Source: Brevundimonas sp. (lineage in GTDB: Bacteria; Pseudomonadota; Alphaproteobacteria; Caulobacterales; Caulobacteraceae). Taken from it: DNA of 64,000 nt. Location: positions 428,368-492,367 of the forward strand of contig NZ_JAUXQZ010000025.1 of assembly GCF_030682035.1 (NCBI RefSeq), given 5' to 3'. The notes beneath the pieces are model-generated. The model was given only the letters and a program-made list of their open reading frames with translations, was not told the origin of the DNA and made no database searches. The first letter of the stretch is position 1. Each line of letters begins with the position of its first letter. The translations under genes and the position numbers were made by a program. Shown here in pieces: positions 1 to 9,148 of this stretch.

Positions 1-345
1 ATCGTTCACCACCAGCGTCCCCGGATGCACCGTCTCCAGCAGATAGGTCGAGGTGACATAGGCCATGTCGAAGGGCGGATCCTGACGCATCAGGATGACA
101 TCGACGTCGGCGGCCAGGTCCAGCTTCACCTCGTCGCCGAAGGCGACGTGGTCTCCCTGGGTCTGACGCAGGGTGACCGGGCGGGCGCGGCAGAACAGGC
201 GGCCGTCCTCCAGCGCCAGGGTGCGGACGTCATAGACCCACTGCGCGTGCCCGCGGTCCTGGGCCGTGGTCATCATCATCCATGTGGTGTCGGACTCGAT
301 GTTGACCGCCTCGACGGGGTCCATCTGGATCGCGACTCTGAGCAT
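1..345 (-). CDS. gshB: Glutathione synthase, N-terminal part (gene runs off the window)
   Basis: Reverse-strand translation MLRVAIQMDPVEAVNIESDTTWMMMTTAQDRGHAQWVYD...RQDPPFDMAYVTSTYLLE matches the GshB N-terminal domain. Confidence 0.9.
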   Translation of the reverse strand, partial: MLRVAIQMDPVEAVNIESDTTWMMMTTAQDRGHAQWVYDVRTLALEDGRLFCRARPVTLRQTQGDHVAFGDEVKLDLAADVDVILMRQDPPFDMAYVTSTYLLETVHPGTLVVND

Positions 346-358
346 GGGCGTCTTCCTT

Positions 359-388
359 GGCCTACCGCGCTTCGCGCCATTTGAGGCC
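359..388. repeat. Hairpin-family copy upstream of gshB
   Basis: ggcctaccgcgcttcgcgccatttgaggcc. Confidence 0.85.
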
Positions 389-450
389 GGACCACGAGGG
401 ACAGACAGCCGCGCACTGGCTAATGGGTAACGGTGGGCGGCGGCGCAAGC

Positions 451-1266
451 CTAGTTCAGCTGCAGCCTGACCCGGTCGACCGACATCTGGCGCGTGATCT
501 CCATCGGATCATCCACCGTGCGAGCCCGGGCCAGGGCTTCGAGCGCACCGGCGAGGGAGCCCTGTTTCTCCCGCGCGGCGGCGACGTCCAGCCAGGGTCG
601 GTGGTCCTCGGGGTCCAGCAGGGCGCGGCGCAGGGCCGAACGCTCGGCCCCTTCATAGTCCGCCGCGCGGATGGCCCGGCTGAACAGAACGTTCTGCAGC
701 CGGATCAGGGCCTGGCGATCGGTGACCGGGGCCATCAGCACGTCCAGCCGGTCGGCGACGTGCGGCGTCAGCCCGGCCCGCAGGGCGCGGCGGGTCAGTT
801 CCGACGGCAGGACCAGCCGGCCCTGGCTGAACGGATCCAGCGCCACCGGCCCCTCCGGCGTCTCGACCCGCAGCAGGAAGTGGCCGGGGAAGTCGACGCC
901 CTGAGCCTTGACTCCCGCCCGCCGCGCCGCGTCGAGGTAGAAGACCGACAGGGCCGCCGACAGGCCGCGCCGGGTGTCGGCCACATCGATGACGTCGGTG
1001 TTTCCCGGGCTGTCGTAGTGGATCAAGTCGCCGTTGAGGCGCAGGTCCGAAGCCATGGTCTCGGCCAGGGCGTCGTCGGGGCTCTCCCCGCCCATCCTCT
1101 CGGCCAGCCGTTCGGCGGCGGCGGCGGCCAGGGTCCGCACGGGCTCGGGATCGCGGAACGGATAGTCGTGGATGGCGCAGGCGATGGCCGCTTCGAGCAG
1201 CGGAAACACCTCGTCCTCGGCCTGTCCGGCGCTGGTCAGCGTCTCGATCGCTTCATCGCGGGTCAT
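451..1266 (-). CDS. Transglutaminase-like / SirB1 family protein with TPR-like C-terminus
   Basis: 271 aa ORF; VDFPGHFLLRVETPEGPVALDPFSQGR is SirB1/transglutaminase-like. Confidence 0.8.
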   Translation of the reverse strand: MTRDEAIETLTSAGQAEDEVFPLLEAAIACAIHDYPFRDPEPVRTLAAAAAERLAERMGGESPDDALAETMASDLRLNGDLIHYDSPGNTDVIDVADTRRGLSAALSVFYLDAARRAGVKAQGVDFPGHFLLRVETPEGPVALDPFSQGRLVLPSELTRRALRAGLTPHVADRLDVLMAPVTDRQALIRLQNVLFSRAIRAADYEGAERSALRRALLDPEDHRPWLDVAAAREKQGSLAGALEALARARTVDDPMEITRQMSVDRVRLQLN

Positions 1267-1703
1267 GCGGCGCCCCTCCCGAAGGCGGCAATCCCGCGAC
1301 GATGGCGCGGAAACCGGCCGGGAGCCAGCGCCACCATATCGATTCGCAGCACATGACCGGCCAAGCTGGGTCTTTGGCGCAACACCGACCGACCGGCGGA
1401 GAGCAGCCGGTCGTACTGGTCGGGGCCGAGGGCGGTGAGCGCCCCTTCAAGGGTGGCGCGGCGTTTGACCTCGACCACGGCCAGAACCTTGCCGCGGCGG
1501 GCGAGGATGTCGATCTCGCCGGCGCGGGTCTTCAGACGGAAGCCGAGCACCTGATAACCCTTGGCCATCAGCAGGGCGGCGGCCAGCCATTCCGAGCGAT
1601 GGCCGAGCCGGTGGGAGACGGCCCCGAGGGCGACGCGCCAGCCGCGCTTGGTCCGCGCGACCCTCGGCGCTTTCAGGCGGCTCGCGGGCCGTTCCGGGCT
1701 CAC
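1263..1703 (-). CDS. YraN family (UPF0102) endonuclease-like protein
   Basis: GYQVLGFRLKTRAGEIDILARRGKVLAVVEVKRR motif; likely GTG start overlapping the rsmI stop (GTGA); rsmI-yraN order is typical. Confidence 0.85.
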   Translation of the reverse strand: MSPERPASRLKAPRVARTKRGWRVALGAVSHRLGHRSEWLAAALLMAKGYQVLGFRLKTRAGEIDILARRGKVLAVVEVKRRATLEGALTALGPDQYDRLLSAGRSVLRQRPSLAGHVLRIDMVALAPGRFPRHRRGIAAFGRGAA

Positions 1704-2584
1704 CGGCCCTGCAACTCCAGCGCCCGCTTGTAGAGCGGTTTGCGCGGCAGGTTCAGGGCCTTGGACACCTCCGCCGCCGCCTCGCCGGGGGGCAGGCGGG
1801 TCATGGCCTCGGCAAGCGCCGCGTCGGCGTCGGCCTCGGAGGCGACCTCCATCTCGCCGGGAGCCACGACGATGACGATCTCGCCCTTGGGCGACTGGCA
1901 GCGGGGATCGGCGGCCAGTTCGGCGAGGGAGCCGCGTACGCACTCCTCGTACAGCTTGGTCAGTTCGCGGGCGACGGCGGCGGGGCGCGGCCCCAGCACG
2001 GCGGCCATGTCAGAGAGGCTGTCGGCCAGACGTGGACCGCTTTCGAAGAAGACCAGCGTCTGGCGGGCGGTCCTGACCTCTTCCAGAGCCGCGCGGCGGG
2101 CGCCGGATCTGGCGGGCAGAAAGCCGGCGAACAGCACCCTGTCGGCGGGCAGGCCGGCGATGCACAGGGCCGCCAGCAGGCTGGACGGGCCGGGAATAGG
2201 ATGGACCGGCAGGCCGGCCGCGATCACCGCCCGGGCTACGACGAAGCCGGGGTCGCTGACCAGCGGCGTGCCGGCGTCGGAGACGAGGGCGACCACCGCC
2301 CCCTCGCGCAGCCGTTCGATGGCCAGTTCGGCGGCGCGCGGCGAGGCGTGGTCGTCGCACCGCTCCAGCTTCGCCTTCAGCCCGTAGGCCGACAGGAGTT
2401 TGGCGGTGACCCGGGTGTCCTCGGCCAGCACCAGGTCGGCGGCGGCCAGAACGTCGAGCGCCCGCAGGGTCATGTCCCTCAGATTCCCGATCGGCGTCGC
2501 CACCAGATAGAGGCCGGACGCCACGGGGCGCGGCGGCGGGACGGTCGGCGGGAACGGCGAAGGATCAGGGCTGGACTCTGGCAT
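1700..2584 (-). CDS. rsmI: 16S rRNA (cytidine(1402)-2'-O)-methyltransferase
   Basis: LYLVATPIGNLRDMTLRALDVLAAADLVLAEDTRVTAKLL and VALVSDAGTPLVSDPG motifs. Confidence 0.93.
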   Translation of the reverse strand: MPESSPDPSPFPPTVPPPRPVASGLYLVATPIGNLRDMTLRALDVLAAADLVLAEDTRVTAKLLSAYGLKAKLERCDDHASPRAAELAIERLREGAVVALVSDAGTPLVSDPGFVVARAVIAAGLPVHPIPGPSSLLAALCIAGLPADRVLFAGFLPARSGARRAALEEVRTARQTLVFFESGPRLADSLSDMAAVLGPRPAAVARELTKLYEECVRGSLAELAADPRCQSPKGEIVIVVAPGEMEVASEADADAALAEAMTRLPPGEAAAEVSKALNLPRKPLYKRALELQGR

Positions 2585-3146
2585 CGGCGGGACCGTGCCA
2601 GCGGGGACCGCCCGGCTCAAGGGCGGGCGATTGAACGCCGCGCGGTGGAGTGGGCGCGGCCGACCCCGGAAAAATGCCGAAAAGCGAGACTCTCGCCCCT
2701 CGGCGGCGGACGCTGGAAGGGGGAATTGCGCGGGGTAGCGCGCGATCCGGGCTGGCCGGATCGTTGGGTATAGCGATGTCAAAGACCGTGGCGGCGGGAT
2801 TTCAGTCCCGAGCAGAGCATTTTATCACGGTCGCAAGGGGCGTCAGGGAAACAGGCGGGGTTTGGCCGGCGCATCAGGGCGAGAGGGCACGGTCGGGGTG
2901 CGAAAGGAACGGAATACCGGGGGCGGGAATGTCGTCTTTTGGCGCGGGCGCGACCACTTGGCTGATCAAGATCCCGAATGCTCACCGGGATCGAATCTCG
3001 CCATAAAGCATTGATAGTCAATATAGACGGAGCTGCGTGAGCTGGACCGTGTATTTTGGTCCAACAGTATCAGTAAAATACAGCGTTCTTTAAGTGTAGA
3101 CGCCGACAATTTTCGGCCGGCGCATGATTTCGCGCGCCGCTCAAGC

Positions 3147-4499
3147 TTGACCATTGCACCGAAAGCGCGAGAACGGCGGTCTCTATACCTTCCTGTCCAT
3201 GTAAAATTTACAATCGCCTTTTGTTTCGCAATTGCCTGGGCCGCGCTCAGCATCGCCCTGTCACTGCGCTGGCTCGCCGACCTCGCCGACCTCGTTTCCT
3301 TCCCGCTGGCCCTGATCATCATCGGCTTCATCGCCTATGTGCCGGGCTTCATGAACGCCTTCATGATCGGCACGATCATCCTCGACCGCCGACCGCCGCA
3401 CACGCCGCCCGCGATCTACCCCCCCGTCAGCATCCTGGTGGCCTGCTACAACGAGGCGCTCAACATCGGGGACACGCTGAACAGCCTGGCCCGCCAGGAC
3501 TACCCCGGGCGGTTCGAGGTCATCGTGCTGAACGACGGCTCTGACGACGACACCGCCCTGGTCGCGGCGCGGACGGTCGGCCGGGTGAAGGCGCGGTCGC
3601 AGGCCGAATTCCGGCTGATGAATTTCGAGGTCAACGCCGGCAAGTCGACGGTGCTGAACCGGGGGCTGGCGTTCGCGGCGCACGATCTGGTCGCCACGGT
3701 GGACGGGGACTGCTGGCTGCGCACCGACGCCCTGCGCCGGATCGTCGAGCGGATGCTGTCAGATCCGCCGGGCACCGAGGCCGTCGCCGGGGCGGTGCTG
3801 GTGCGGAATTCACGCCGCAACATCCTGACCCGCGCCCAGGAGTGGGATTATTTTCACGGCATCGCCGCCGTCAAACGCATGCAGAGCATGTACCACGGCA
3901 CCCTCGTCGCCCAGGGAGCCTTCTCGCTCTACACCCGGCGCGGGCTGGAGGCGGTCGGCGGCTGGCCGCCCTGCGTCGGCGAGGACATCGTCGTGACCTG
4001 GGCGCTGCTGAAGGCGGGCTATCGCGTCGGCTATGCCGAGGACGCCCTGGTGTTCACCAATGTCCCGCACGAGTTCCGGCAGTTCGCCAACCAGCGGCGG
4101 CGCTGGTCGCGCGGTCTGATCGAGGCGTTCAAGGCTCACTGGCCGCTGCTGTTCAAATGGCGGCTGTCCACCCTGTTCATCTGGTGGAACCTGTTCTTCC
4201 TGCCGCTGGACCTTGTCTACACCTTCGCCTTCATCCCGGGGCTCATTCTGGCGCTGTTCGGCATCTATTGGATCGCCGGGCCGTTGACGTTGGCGGTGCT
4301 GCCGCTGGCGGCGGTCTGGAACTGGTTCATCTACCGGGTCCAGCGAAAGATGTTCCGCGCCCAGGGCATGCGGGTCCGGGGCAATGCCGACGGCTTCCTC
4401 TTCTACGTCTTCGCCTACAGCCTGCTGATGCAACCGGTCTGCGTCGGCGGTTATTTCGCTGAATTGGCCGGTCTGAGAAAGAACTGGGGAACGAAATGA
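3147..4499 (+). CDS. Processive family-2 glycosyltransferase (PgaC/YaiP-like) with TM segments
   Basis: GT2 motifs NDGSDDDT, ATVDGDCW, GEDIVVTW, QRRRW; N- and C-terminal TM stretches; TTG start. Confidence 0.87.
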   Translation: MTIAPKARERRSLYLPVHVKFTIAFCFAIAWAALSIALSLRWLADLADLVSFPLALIIIGFIAYVPGFMNAFMIGTIILDRRPPHTPPAIYPPVSILVACYNEALNIGDTLNSLARQDYPGRFEVIVLNDGSDDDTALVAARTVGRVKARSQAEFRLMNFEVNAGKSTVLNRGLAFAAHDLVATVDGDCWLRTDALRRIVERMLSDPPGTEAVAGAVLVRNSRRNILTRAQEWDYFHGIAAVKRMQSMYHGTLVAQGAFSLYTRRGLEAVGGWPPCVGEDIVVTWALLKAGYRVGYAEDALVFTNVPHEFRQFANQRRRWSRGLIEAFKAHWPLLFKWRLSTLFIWWNLFFLPLDLVYTFAFIPGLILALFGIYWIAGPLTLAVLPLAAVWNWFIYRVQRKMFRAQGMRVRGNADGFLFYVFAYSLLMQPVCVGGYFAELAGLRKNWGTK

Positions 4500-5410
4500 A
4501 TCGCATCCTCGCAATGCTGCTGGGCGCGGCGGCGCTTGTGTTCGCCCCGGCCGTCGCGGCCCAGGAAATCCCTTACTGGCAGGCCGTCAGCGCCGACCTG
4601 TTCGCCTCGACCGACGCGGACGAGGCGGAGACGGTGAAGGCCGGGGTCAGCTTCGACTGGCGATATCGCGGTCCGGGGGACTATCAGGGCGGCCGCCTGG
4701 AGGCCGCGCGCTTCTCGCCCGCGACCGGACCGTCCACTGAGGAACAGCGCCTCTACTACCGGTTTGCGCAAACCGGTGAGGACTGGTCGTGGAACGGCAT
4801 GGTCGGGACCAATGGCGAGACCGTCCTGGGATCGCTGAGCGTGCACAATAACGATCGCATCCGGCAGGAGTATTTCATCGAGCGCGAACGCCTCGAGACG
4901 GCGCAGGGTCTGGACCAGGACCTCTACCATACCTTTGTCGGGGCGGCCTTCGACCTGCCGATCGATGAGCGCAACACGCTCACAGCGCTGGTCGGAGTTC
5001 AGGATTTCGACGGCGAGAACCTGCGCACCCACCTGCGGGCCCGCGCCATCCACGTGGTCAAGCCGGAATGGGGGCTCAGCGTCCAGCTCCGGACCCGATA
5101 TTTCCATAACAGCGTGCCCGCCGAGGCCGACTATTTCTCGCCCGAATGGTACGTCGAGGTCCTGCCGGTCGTGCAGGTCCAGCGATTCCACAATGGCTGG
5201 CGCTATCAGGCGGCCGTAGGCATCGGGGCGCAGCGCGAAGCCGGGTCCGACTGGCGTGCAGCGCGCCATTTCGAGGCCTCGGTCACCAGCCCGCCGATCA
5301 GCCGTGACTGGCATGTCAGGGCAGCCGTCGTGCACAGCAACGCCCCGGTCACGTCGGAGCGGGGCTATGACTACAGTCAGGTCTCGCTGTCGCTGACCCG
5401 GGCGTTCTGA
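4496..5410 (+). CDS. Putative outer-membrane beta-barrel protein (YaiO/BcsS-like), translationally coupled to the glycosyltransferase
   Basis: Signal peptide MNRILAMLLGAAALVFAPAVAAQE, alternating amphipathic strands, C-terminal Phe; ATGA overlap with the upstream GT2. Confidence 0.6.
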   Translation: MNRILAMLLGAAALVFAPAVAAQEIPYWQAVSADLFASTDADEAETVKAGVSFDWRYRGPGDYQGGRLEAARFSPATGPSTEEQRLYYRFAQTGEDWSWNGMVGTNGETVLGSLSVHNNDRIRQEYFIERERLETAQGLDQDLYHTFVGAAFDLPIDERNTLTALVGVQDFDGENLRTHLRARAIHVVKPEWGLSVQLRTRYFHNSVPAEADYFSPEWYVEVLPVVQVQRFHNGWRYQAAVGIGAQREAGSDWRAARHFEASVTSPPISRDWHVRAAVVHSNAPVTSERGYDYSQVSLSLTRAF

Positions 5411-5417
5411 CGGGGCG

Positions 5418-6581
5418 TCACACCAGCAGCGCCCTCAACACCCCGTCCAGCACCGGCCGCCCGGCGCTTGTCGCCCTGACCCGGCCCGCCTCCACGGTCA
5501 GGAACCCGTCCGCGATCAGTCCGGCCAGCGGCTCCGTCTCCACACCCCGGCCCAGCAGCGCCAGATCACTCACCGCCACGCCCTCGACCGTCCGCAACCC
5601 CAGCAGCACCTTCTCCTCCGCCGCGTCCCGCGCCGACTGCGTCTCCCGCTCGCTCCACGGCGCGCCCGTCGCGACTCCCGCGACATACGGACCGATCCCT
5701 TTGTGCGCGACGGTCGCCGTCCTTGCCCCACCCAGCGTCAACCGCCCATGCGCGCCCGGTCCTACGCCCAGATAGTCGCCGCCGCGCCAGACGTGGAGGT
5801 TGTGCGCCGATCTCGCCGCCTCGCCGCGCGCATGGTTGGAGACCTCATAGGCGTCGAAGCCGGCGGCCTCGAGCACGGTCTGGGTGGTTTCGTACAATGC
5901 GGCGGCGCGGTCCTCGTCGGGCGGGGTCCAGGCGCCGCGGGCCACGGCGCGGCCGAAGGCGGTCGTGGGCTCTATGGTCAGCTGATAGGGCGAGACGTGT
6001 TCGAAGCCGAGGTCGAGGGCCTCGGTCAGCTCGGCGCGCCAGCCTTCGACGGTCTGGTTGGGAAGGGCATGGATCAGGTCGATCGACAGGCGGGGGAAGG
6101 CGCGGGCGGCGACGGCGACGGCGCGGCGGGCCTCGTCCGCCGAATGGTTGCGGCCGAGGAAGGCCAGGGCCGCGTCGTCCAGCGCCTGCACCCCCATGGA
6201 CAGGCGGTTGACCCCTGCGTCGGCCAAGGCGGCGAAGCGGGCGGACTCGGCGTCGGTGGGATTGGCCTCGAGCGTGATCTCCATGGCGCCGCGCGGCGGG
6301 AACAGGGCGCGGGCGCGGGCGCTGATGGCGGCCACGGCTTCGGGCGCCATCAGCGAGGGCGTGCCGCCGCCGAAGAAGATGGAGGCCAGCCGGCGCGGGC
6401 CGGTCAGGGCGGCCTGGGCTTCCATGTCTGTGAGGATGGCGTCGGCCAGCGCCGCCTGTTCGTCGGTCCTGCCCCGGTCACGGACGACGTTGAAGTCGCA
6501 ATAGGGGCAGATGCGGGCGCAATACGGCCAGTGGACGTACAGCGCCACGTCCGTTCCGGGATCAGGAACCGGGTCAGTCAA
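5418..6581 (-). CDS. hemW: Radical SAM family heme chaperone HemW
   Basis: ALYVHWPYCARICPYCDFN (CxxxCxxC), FFGGGTPSLM, SMGVQALDD. Confidence 0.92.
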   Translation of the reverse strand: MTDPVPDPGTDVALYVHWPYCARICPYCDFNVVRDRGRTDEQAALADAILTDMEAQAALTGPRRLASIFFGGGTPSLMAPEAVAAISARARALFPPRGAMEITLEANPTDAESARFAALADAGVNRLSMGVQALDDAALAFLGRNHSADEARRAVAVAARAFPRLSIDLIHALPNQTVEGWRAELTEALDLGFEHVSPYQLTIEPTTAFGRAVARGAWTPPDEDRAAALYETTQTVLEAAGFDAYEVSNHARGEAARSAHNLHVWRGGDYLGVGPGAHGRLTLGGARTATVAHKGIGPYVAGVATGAPWSERETQSARDAAEEKVLLGLRTVEGVAVSDLALLGRGVETEPLAGLIADGFLTVEAGRVRATSAGRPVLDGVLRALLV

Positions 6582-7185
6582 TCAAACACGCCTTCAGCTT
6601 CTCGAACGCCCGCGCGCGGTGGCTGATGGAGTCCTTCAGGACAGGGTCCAGTTCGCCGAAGGTCTGGCTCTGCCCGTCGGGAATGAAGATGGGGTCATAG
6701 CCGAAGCGGCGGTCGCCACGCGGGGGGAAGGTCAGCAGGCCGTCGACCCGGCCCTCGACCACCACGGCGGGACCCTCGGGCCAGGCCACGGCCAGGGCCG
6801 AGGTGAACCAGGCGCGGCGATCCGGCGAGCCGGTCTCTTCCAGCCGCTCCTCAACGCGGCGCATGGCGAAGGCGAAATCCTTGTCCGGACCCGCCCAGCG
6901 CGCCGAGAAGATGCCGGGCGCCCCGTCCAGGGCCGCGACCGACAGGCCCGAGTCATCGGCCAGGGCGACTTCGCCCGCACGGTCCGCCGCGTGGCGGGCC
7001 TTGAGCAGGGCGTTGCCCGTGAAAGTGCTTTCGGTCTCGTCCGGTTCGGGCAGATCCAGGCTCGCAGCGGTAACCACCGCGTAATGTCCGCCCAGAAGCG
7101 CGTCGATCTCGACGGCCTTGCCGGGATTGTGCGTCGCCACGACCAGCCGCATCCCCTTGATAAGCTTCAGATTCATCCTGATCAC
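6574..7185 (-). CDS. rdgB: Non-canonical purine NTP pyrophosphatase RdgB/HAM1
   Basis: RLVVATHNPGKAVEI, ALADDSGLSVAALDGAPGIFSARWAG, FGYDPIFIPDGQSQTFGEL. Confidence 0.94.
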   Translation of the reverse strand: MIRMNLKLIKGMRLVVATHNPGKAVEIDALLGGHYAVVTAASLDLPEPDETESTFTGNALLKARHAADRAGEVALADDSGLSVAALDGAPGIFSARWAGPDKDFAFAMRRVEERLEETGSPDRRAWFTSALAVAWPEGPAVVVEGRVDGLLTFPPRGDRRFGYDPIFIPDGQSQTFGELDPVLKDSISHRARAFEKLKACLID

Positions 7186-7387
7186 GCGCTCCGCAACAAT
7201 CTATTGCCAAAGTTTAATATCGTTAAACGATATGTAACGTGCCTTTCCTCAGGGCACGTCCTATCTATGCCTTCAAGGACGGACGCCGCGACGTTCCCCG
7301 AACAAGCCGATACCGGCAAGATCGATGCAGCGGAATAACATAAGAGGGGTGAAAACGTCCCTCACTCAGGACCAACGGAGAACGACT

Positions 7388-7504
7388 ATGAATACCATGA
7401 GCGCATCGCACTTCATCGAGAAGATCGGCCACGGCATCCTCAACGCCTTCCTGCTCGCCGCCCTGCCGACCGCCCTGGTCACCACCCTGATCCAGGCCCT
7501 GTGA
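7388..7504 (+). CDS. Small 38-aa membrane-like peptide
   Basis: ATG...TGA: MNTMSASHFIEKIGHGILNAFLLAALPTALVTTLIQAL; purine-rich RBS (acggaga) upstream; too short for the ORF track. Confidence 0.5.
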   Translation: MNTMSASHFIEKIGHGILNAFLLAALPTALVTTLIQAL

Positions 7505-7513
7505 CACCCTTCT

Positions 7514-7543
7514 GGCCTCAAGTAGCCCGAAGGGCGGTAGGCC
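7514..7543. repeat. Hairpin-family copy, opposite orientation
   Basis: ggcctcaagtagcccgaagggcggtaggcc. Confidence 0.85.
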
Positions 7544-7676
7544 AAACCAAAAGAGTCTCACAGGAGCTTTGACGATCGGCATGACAATCGCGATGAATAA
7601 GACCGCGTGTGGCTTCGCCGGACCGCGCGCGGCATCCTCGCCCCGCCGACCGGCCCGCTGACAGAGAGGCTGACCC

Positions 7677-8252
7677 ATGCGTTTCCCGAAGTCGCTTTCG
7701 ATCGGGATCCGCGTGCCCTCCCTGCCGGGCCTGCACGCCCGCTCCATGTCGCCGCTGCTGAACGCGGCCCTGGGAGCCGCCTACTGGCTGATGATCGTGC
7801 TGACGGTGGTCGTGGTGGCAGCCTTCGTCGTCACTCTTTTCCTCCCCATGGGACCGACCGGCCTGATCTTCAGCGATGGATCGGGCGGCACCGAGATTCC
7901 CGTTTCCCGCACCTACATCCTGTTCGGCTTCGGCGCCTTTGTCGGATATTTCGGCGGCTTCGCCCTGATCCTCAGGCTGTTGAGACGCATCTTCCACACG
8001 CTCGCGACGGGCGACCCCTTTCATCCGTCCAACGTCAGCCGCCTGAAACAGATCGGCCTGACCCTGGCCACAGTCACGGGCGGCGCCTGGATCGGCCAGA
8101 CCCTGGTGGCCCGCCTCGCGCGCGGCGAAATGGACCCGCCCAGCCTGTTCGACCTGGTCACACCCGCGTTTTCCGTCCTGGTCGTCTTCGTCCTGGCCGA
8201 GGTGTTCCGCGAAGGCGCGCGCCTGCGCCGCGAATCCGAATTGACAATATGA
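7677..8252 (+). CDS. DUF2975 domain membrane protein
   Basis: 191 aa, several TM helices, VSRLKQIG..., next to a YozG-like HTH gene as usual for this family. Confidence 0.75.
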   Translation: MRFPKSLSIGIRVPSLPGLHARSMSPLLNAALGAAYWLMIVLTVVVVAAFVVTLFLPMGPTGLIFSDGSGGTEIPVSRTYILFGFGAFVGYFGGFALILRLLRRIFHTLATGDPFHPSNVSRLKQIGLTLATVTGGAWIGQTLVARLARGEMDPPSLFDLVTPAFSVLVVFVLAEVFREGARLRRESELTI

Positions 8253-8342
8253 GTGGCCGCGCGATCAAAAGGCGCCGCCTGTTGACGCTTCGCGCCGCCC
8301 TTCGGGTCGACCCGTCGCGCGTCGACAGATAGAGAAGACCCC

Positions 8343-8603
8343 ATGGCCATCCGCGTGCAACTCGATCGCATCCTCCTCGAACGGCGTATGTCGCTGACCG
8401 AGCTGGCCGACCGCGTCGGCGTGACGCTGGCGAACCTGTCGATCCTCAAGACCGGCAAGGCGCGGGCGATCCGCTTCACCACCCTGGACGCCCTGTGCCG
8501 CGAGTTGAACTGCCAGCCGGGCGACCTTCTGGTCCAGGCGCCGGGGCCGCAGGACATCGGCTCGGACGAGGACCCGGACGGGAACGCCCCCGGCACGACA
8601 TGA
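8343..8603 (+). CDS. Cro/CI-type helix-turn-helix regulator (YozG-like)
   Basis: MAIRVQLDRILLERRMSLTELADRVGVTLANLSILKTGKARAIRFTTLDALCRELNCQPGDLL. Confidence 0.9.
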   Translation: MAIRVQLDRILLERRMSLTELADRVGVTLANLSILKTGKARAIRFTTLDALCRELNCQPGDLLVQAPGPQDIGSDEDPDGNAPGTT

Positions 8604-9148
8604 GCCGCCGCGACGACCTGAGCCCTGACGACCGCCGCATCTGGGCCCGCGTCGCCGGCTCGGTTACCCCCCGCAAGCCGAAGAAGGCGGCGCTCGTGAT
8701 CCCCGGCGCAGCGGCGGTCGACCCGCCCGCCGCGCCACATCCGAAGGGCCCGGTCAAGGCCCGCAGCGTCTCCCTCGCATGGAGCCCGCCCGCGCCCCCG
8801 GCGCCCGATCGCCCTCGCGGCCACCCCGAAGAGCTTGAGCCCCGCCGCCAACGCCGGCTGTCGCGCGAGCGCGACCCGATCGAGGCGAGGTTCGACCTGC
8901 ACGGCTTCGGCCGCTTCCAGGCCCAGGACGCCCTGACGGCGTTCCTGCTGGGGGCCCAGGCGCGCGGCTATCGCTCGGTGCTGGTGATCACCGGTCAGGG
9001 GCGGCGCGGCGGAATCGGCGTGATCCGGGCGTCGGTGCATGAATGGCTGCAGAGCCCGGCCTTGCGCGGGGTGGTGTCAGGCTTCGCGCCGGCGGCGCGG
9101 CGCCACGGCGGCGACGGCGCCCTGTATGTGACGATCAGGCGGGGTTGA
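8600..9148 (+). CDS. Smr/MutS family protein
   Basis: FDLHGFGRFQAQDALTAFLLGAQARGYRSVLVITGQGRRGGIGVIR; ATGA overlap with the upstream HTH gene. Confidence 0.9.
   Translation: MSRRDDLSPDDRRIWARVAGSVTPRKPKKAALVIPGAAAVDPPAAPHPKGPVKARSVSLAWSPPAPPAPDRPRGHPEELEPRRQRRLSRERDPIEARFDLHGFGRFQAQDALTAFLLGAQARGYRSVLVITGQGRRGGIGVIRASVHEWLQSPALRGVVSGFAPAARRHGGDGALYVTIRRG

Noticed and set aside
8021-9040. 339-aa minus ORF opposite the DUF2975, HTH and Smr genes
   Set aside because: Compositionally biased; opposite strand has three well-supported overlapping genes
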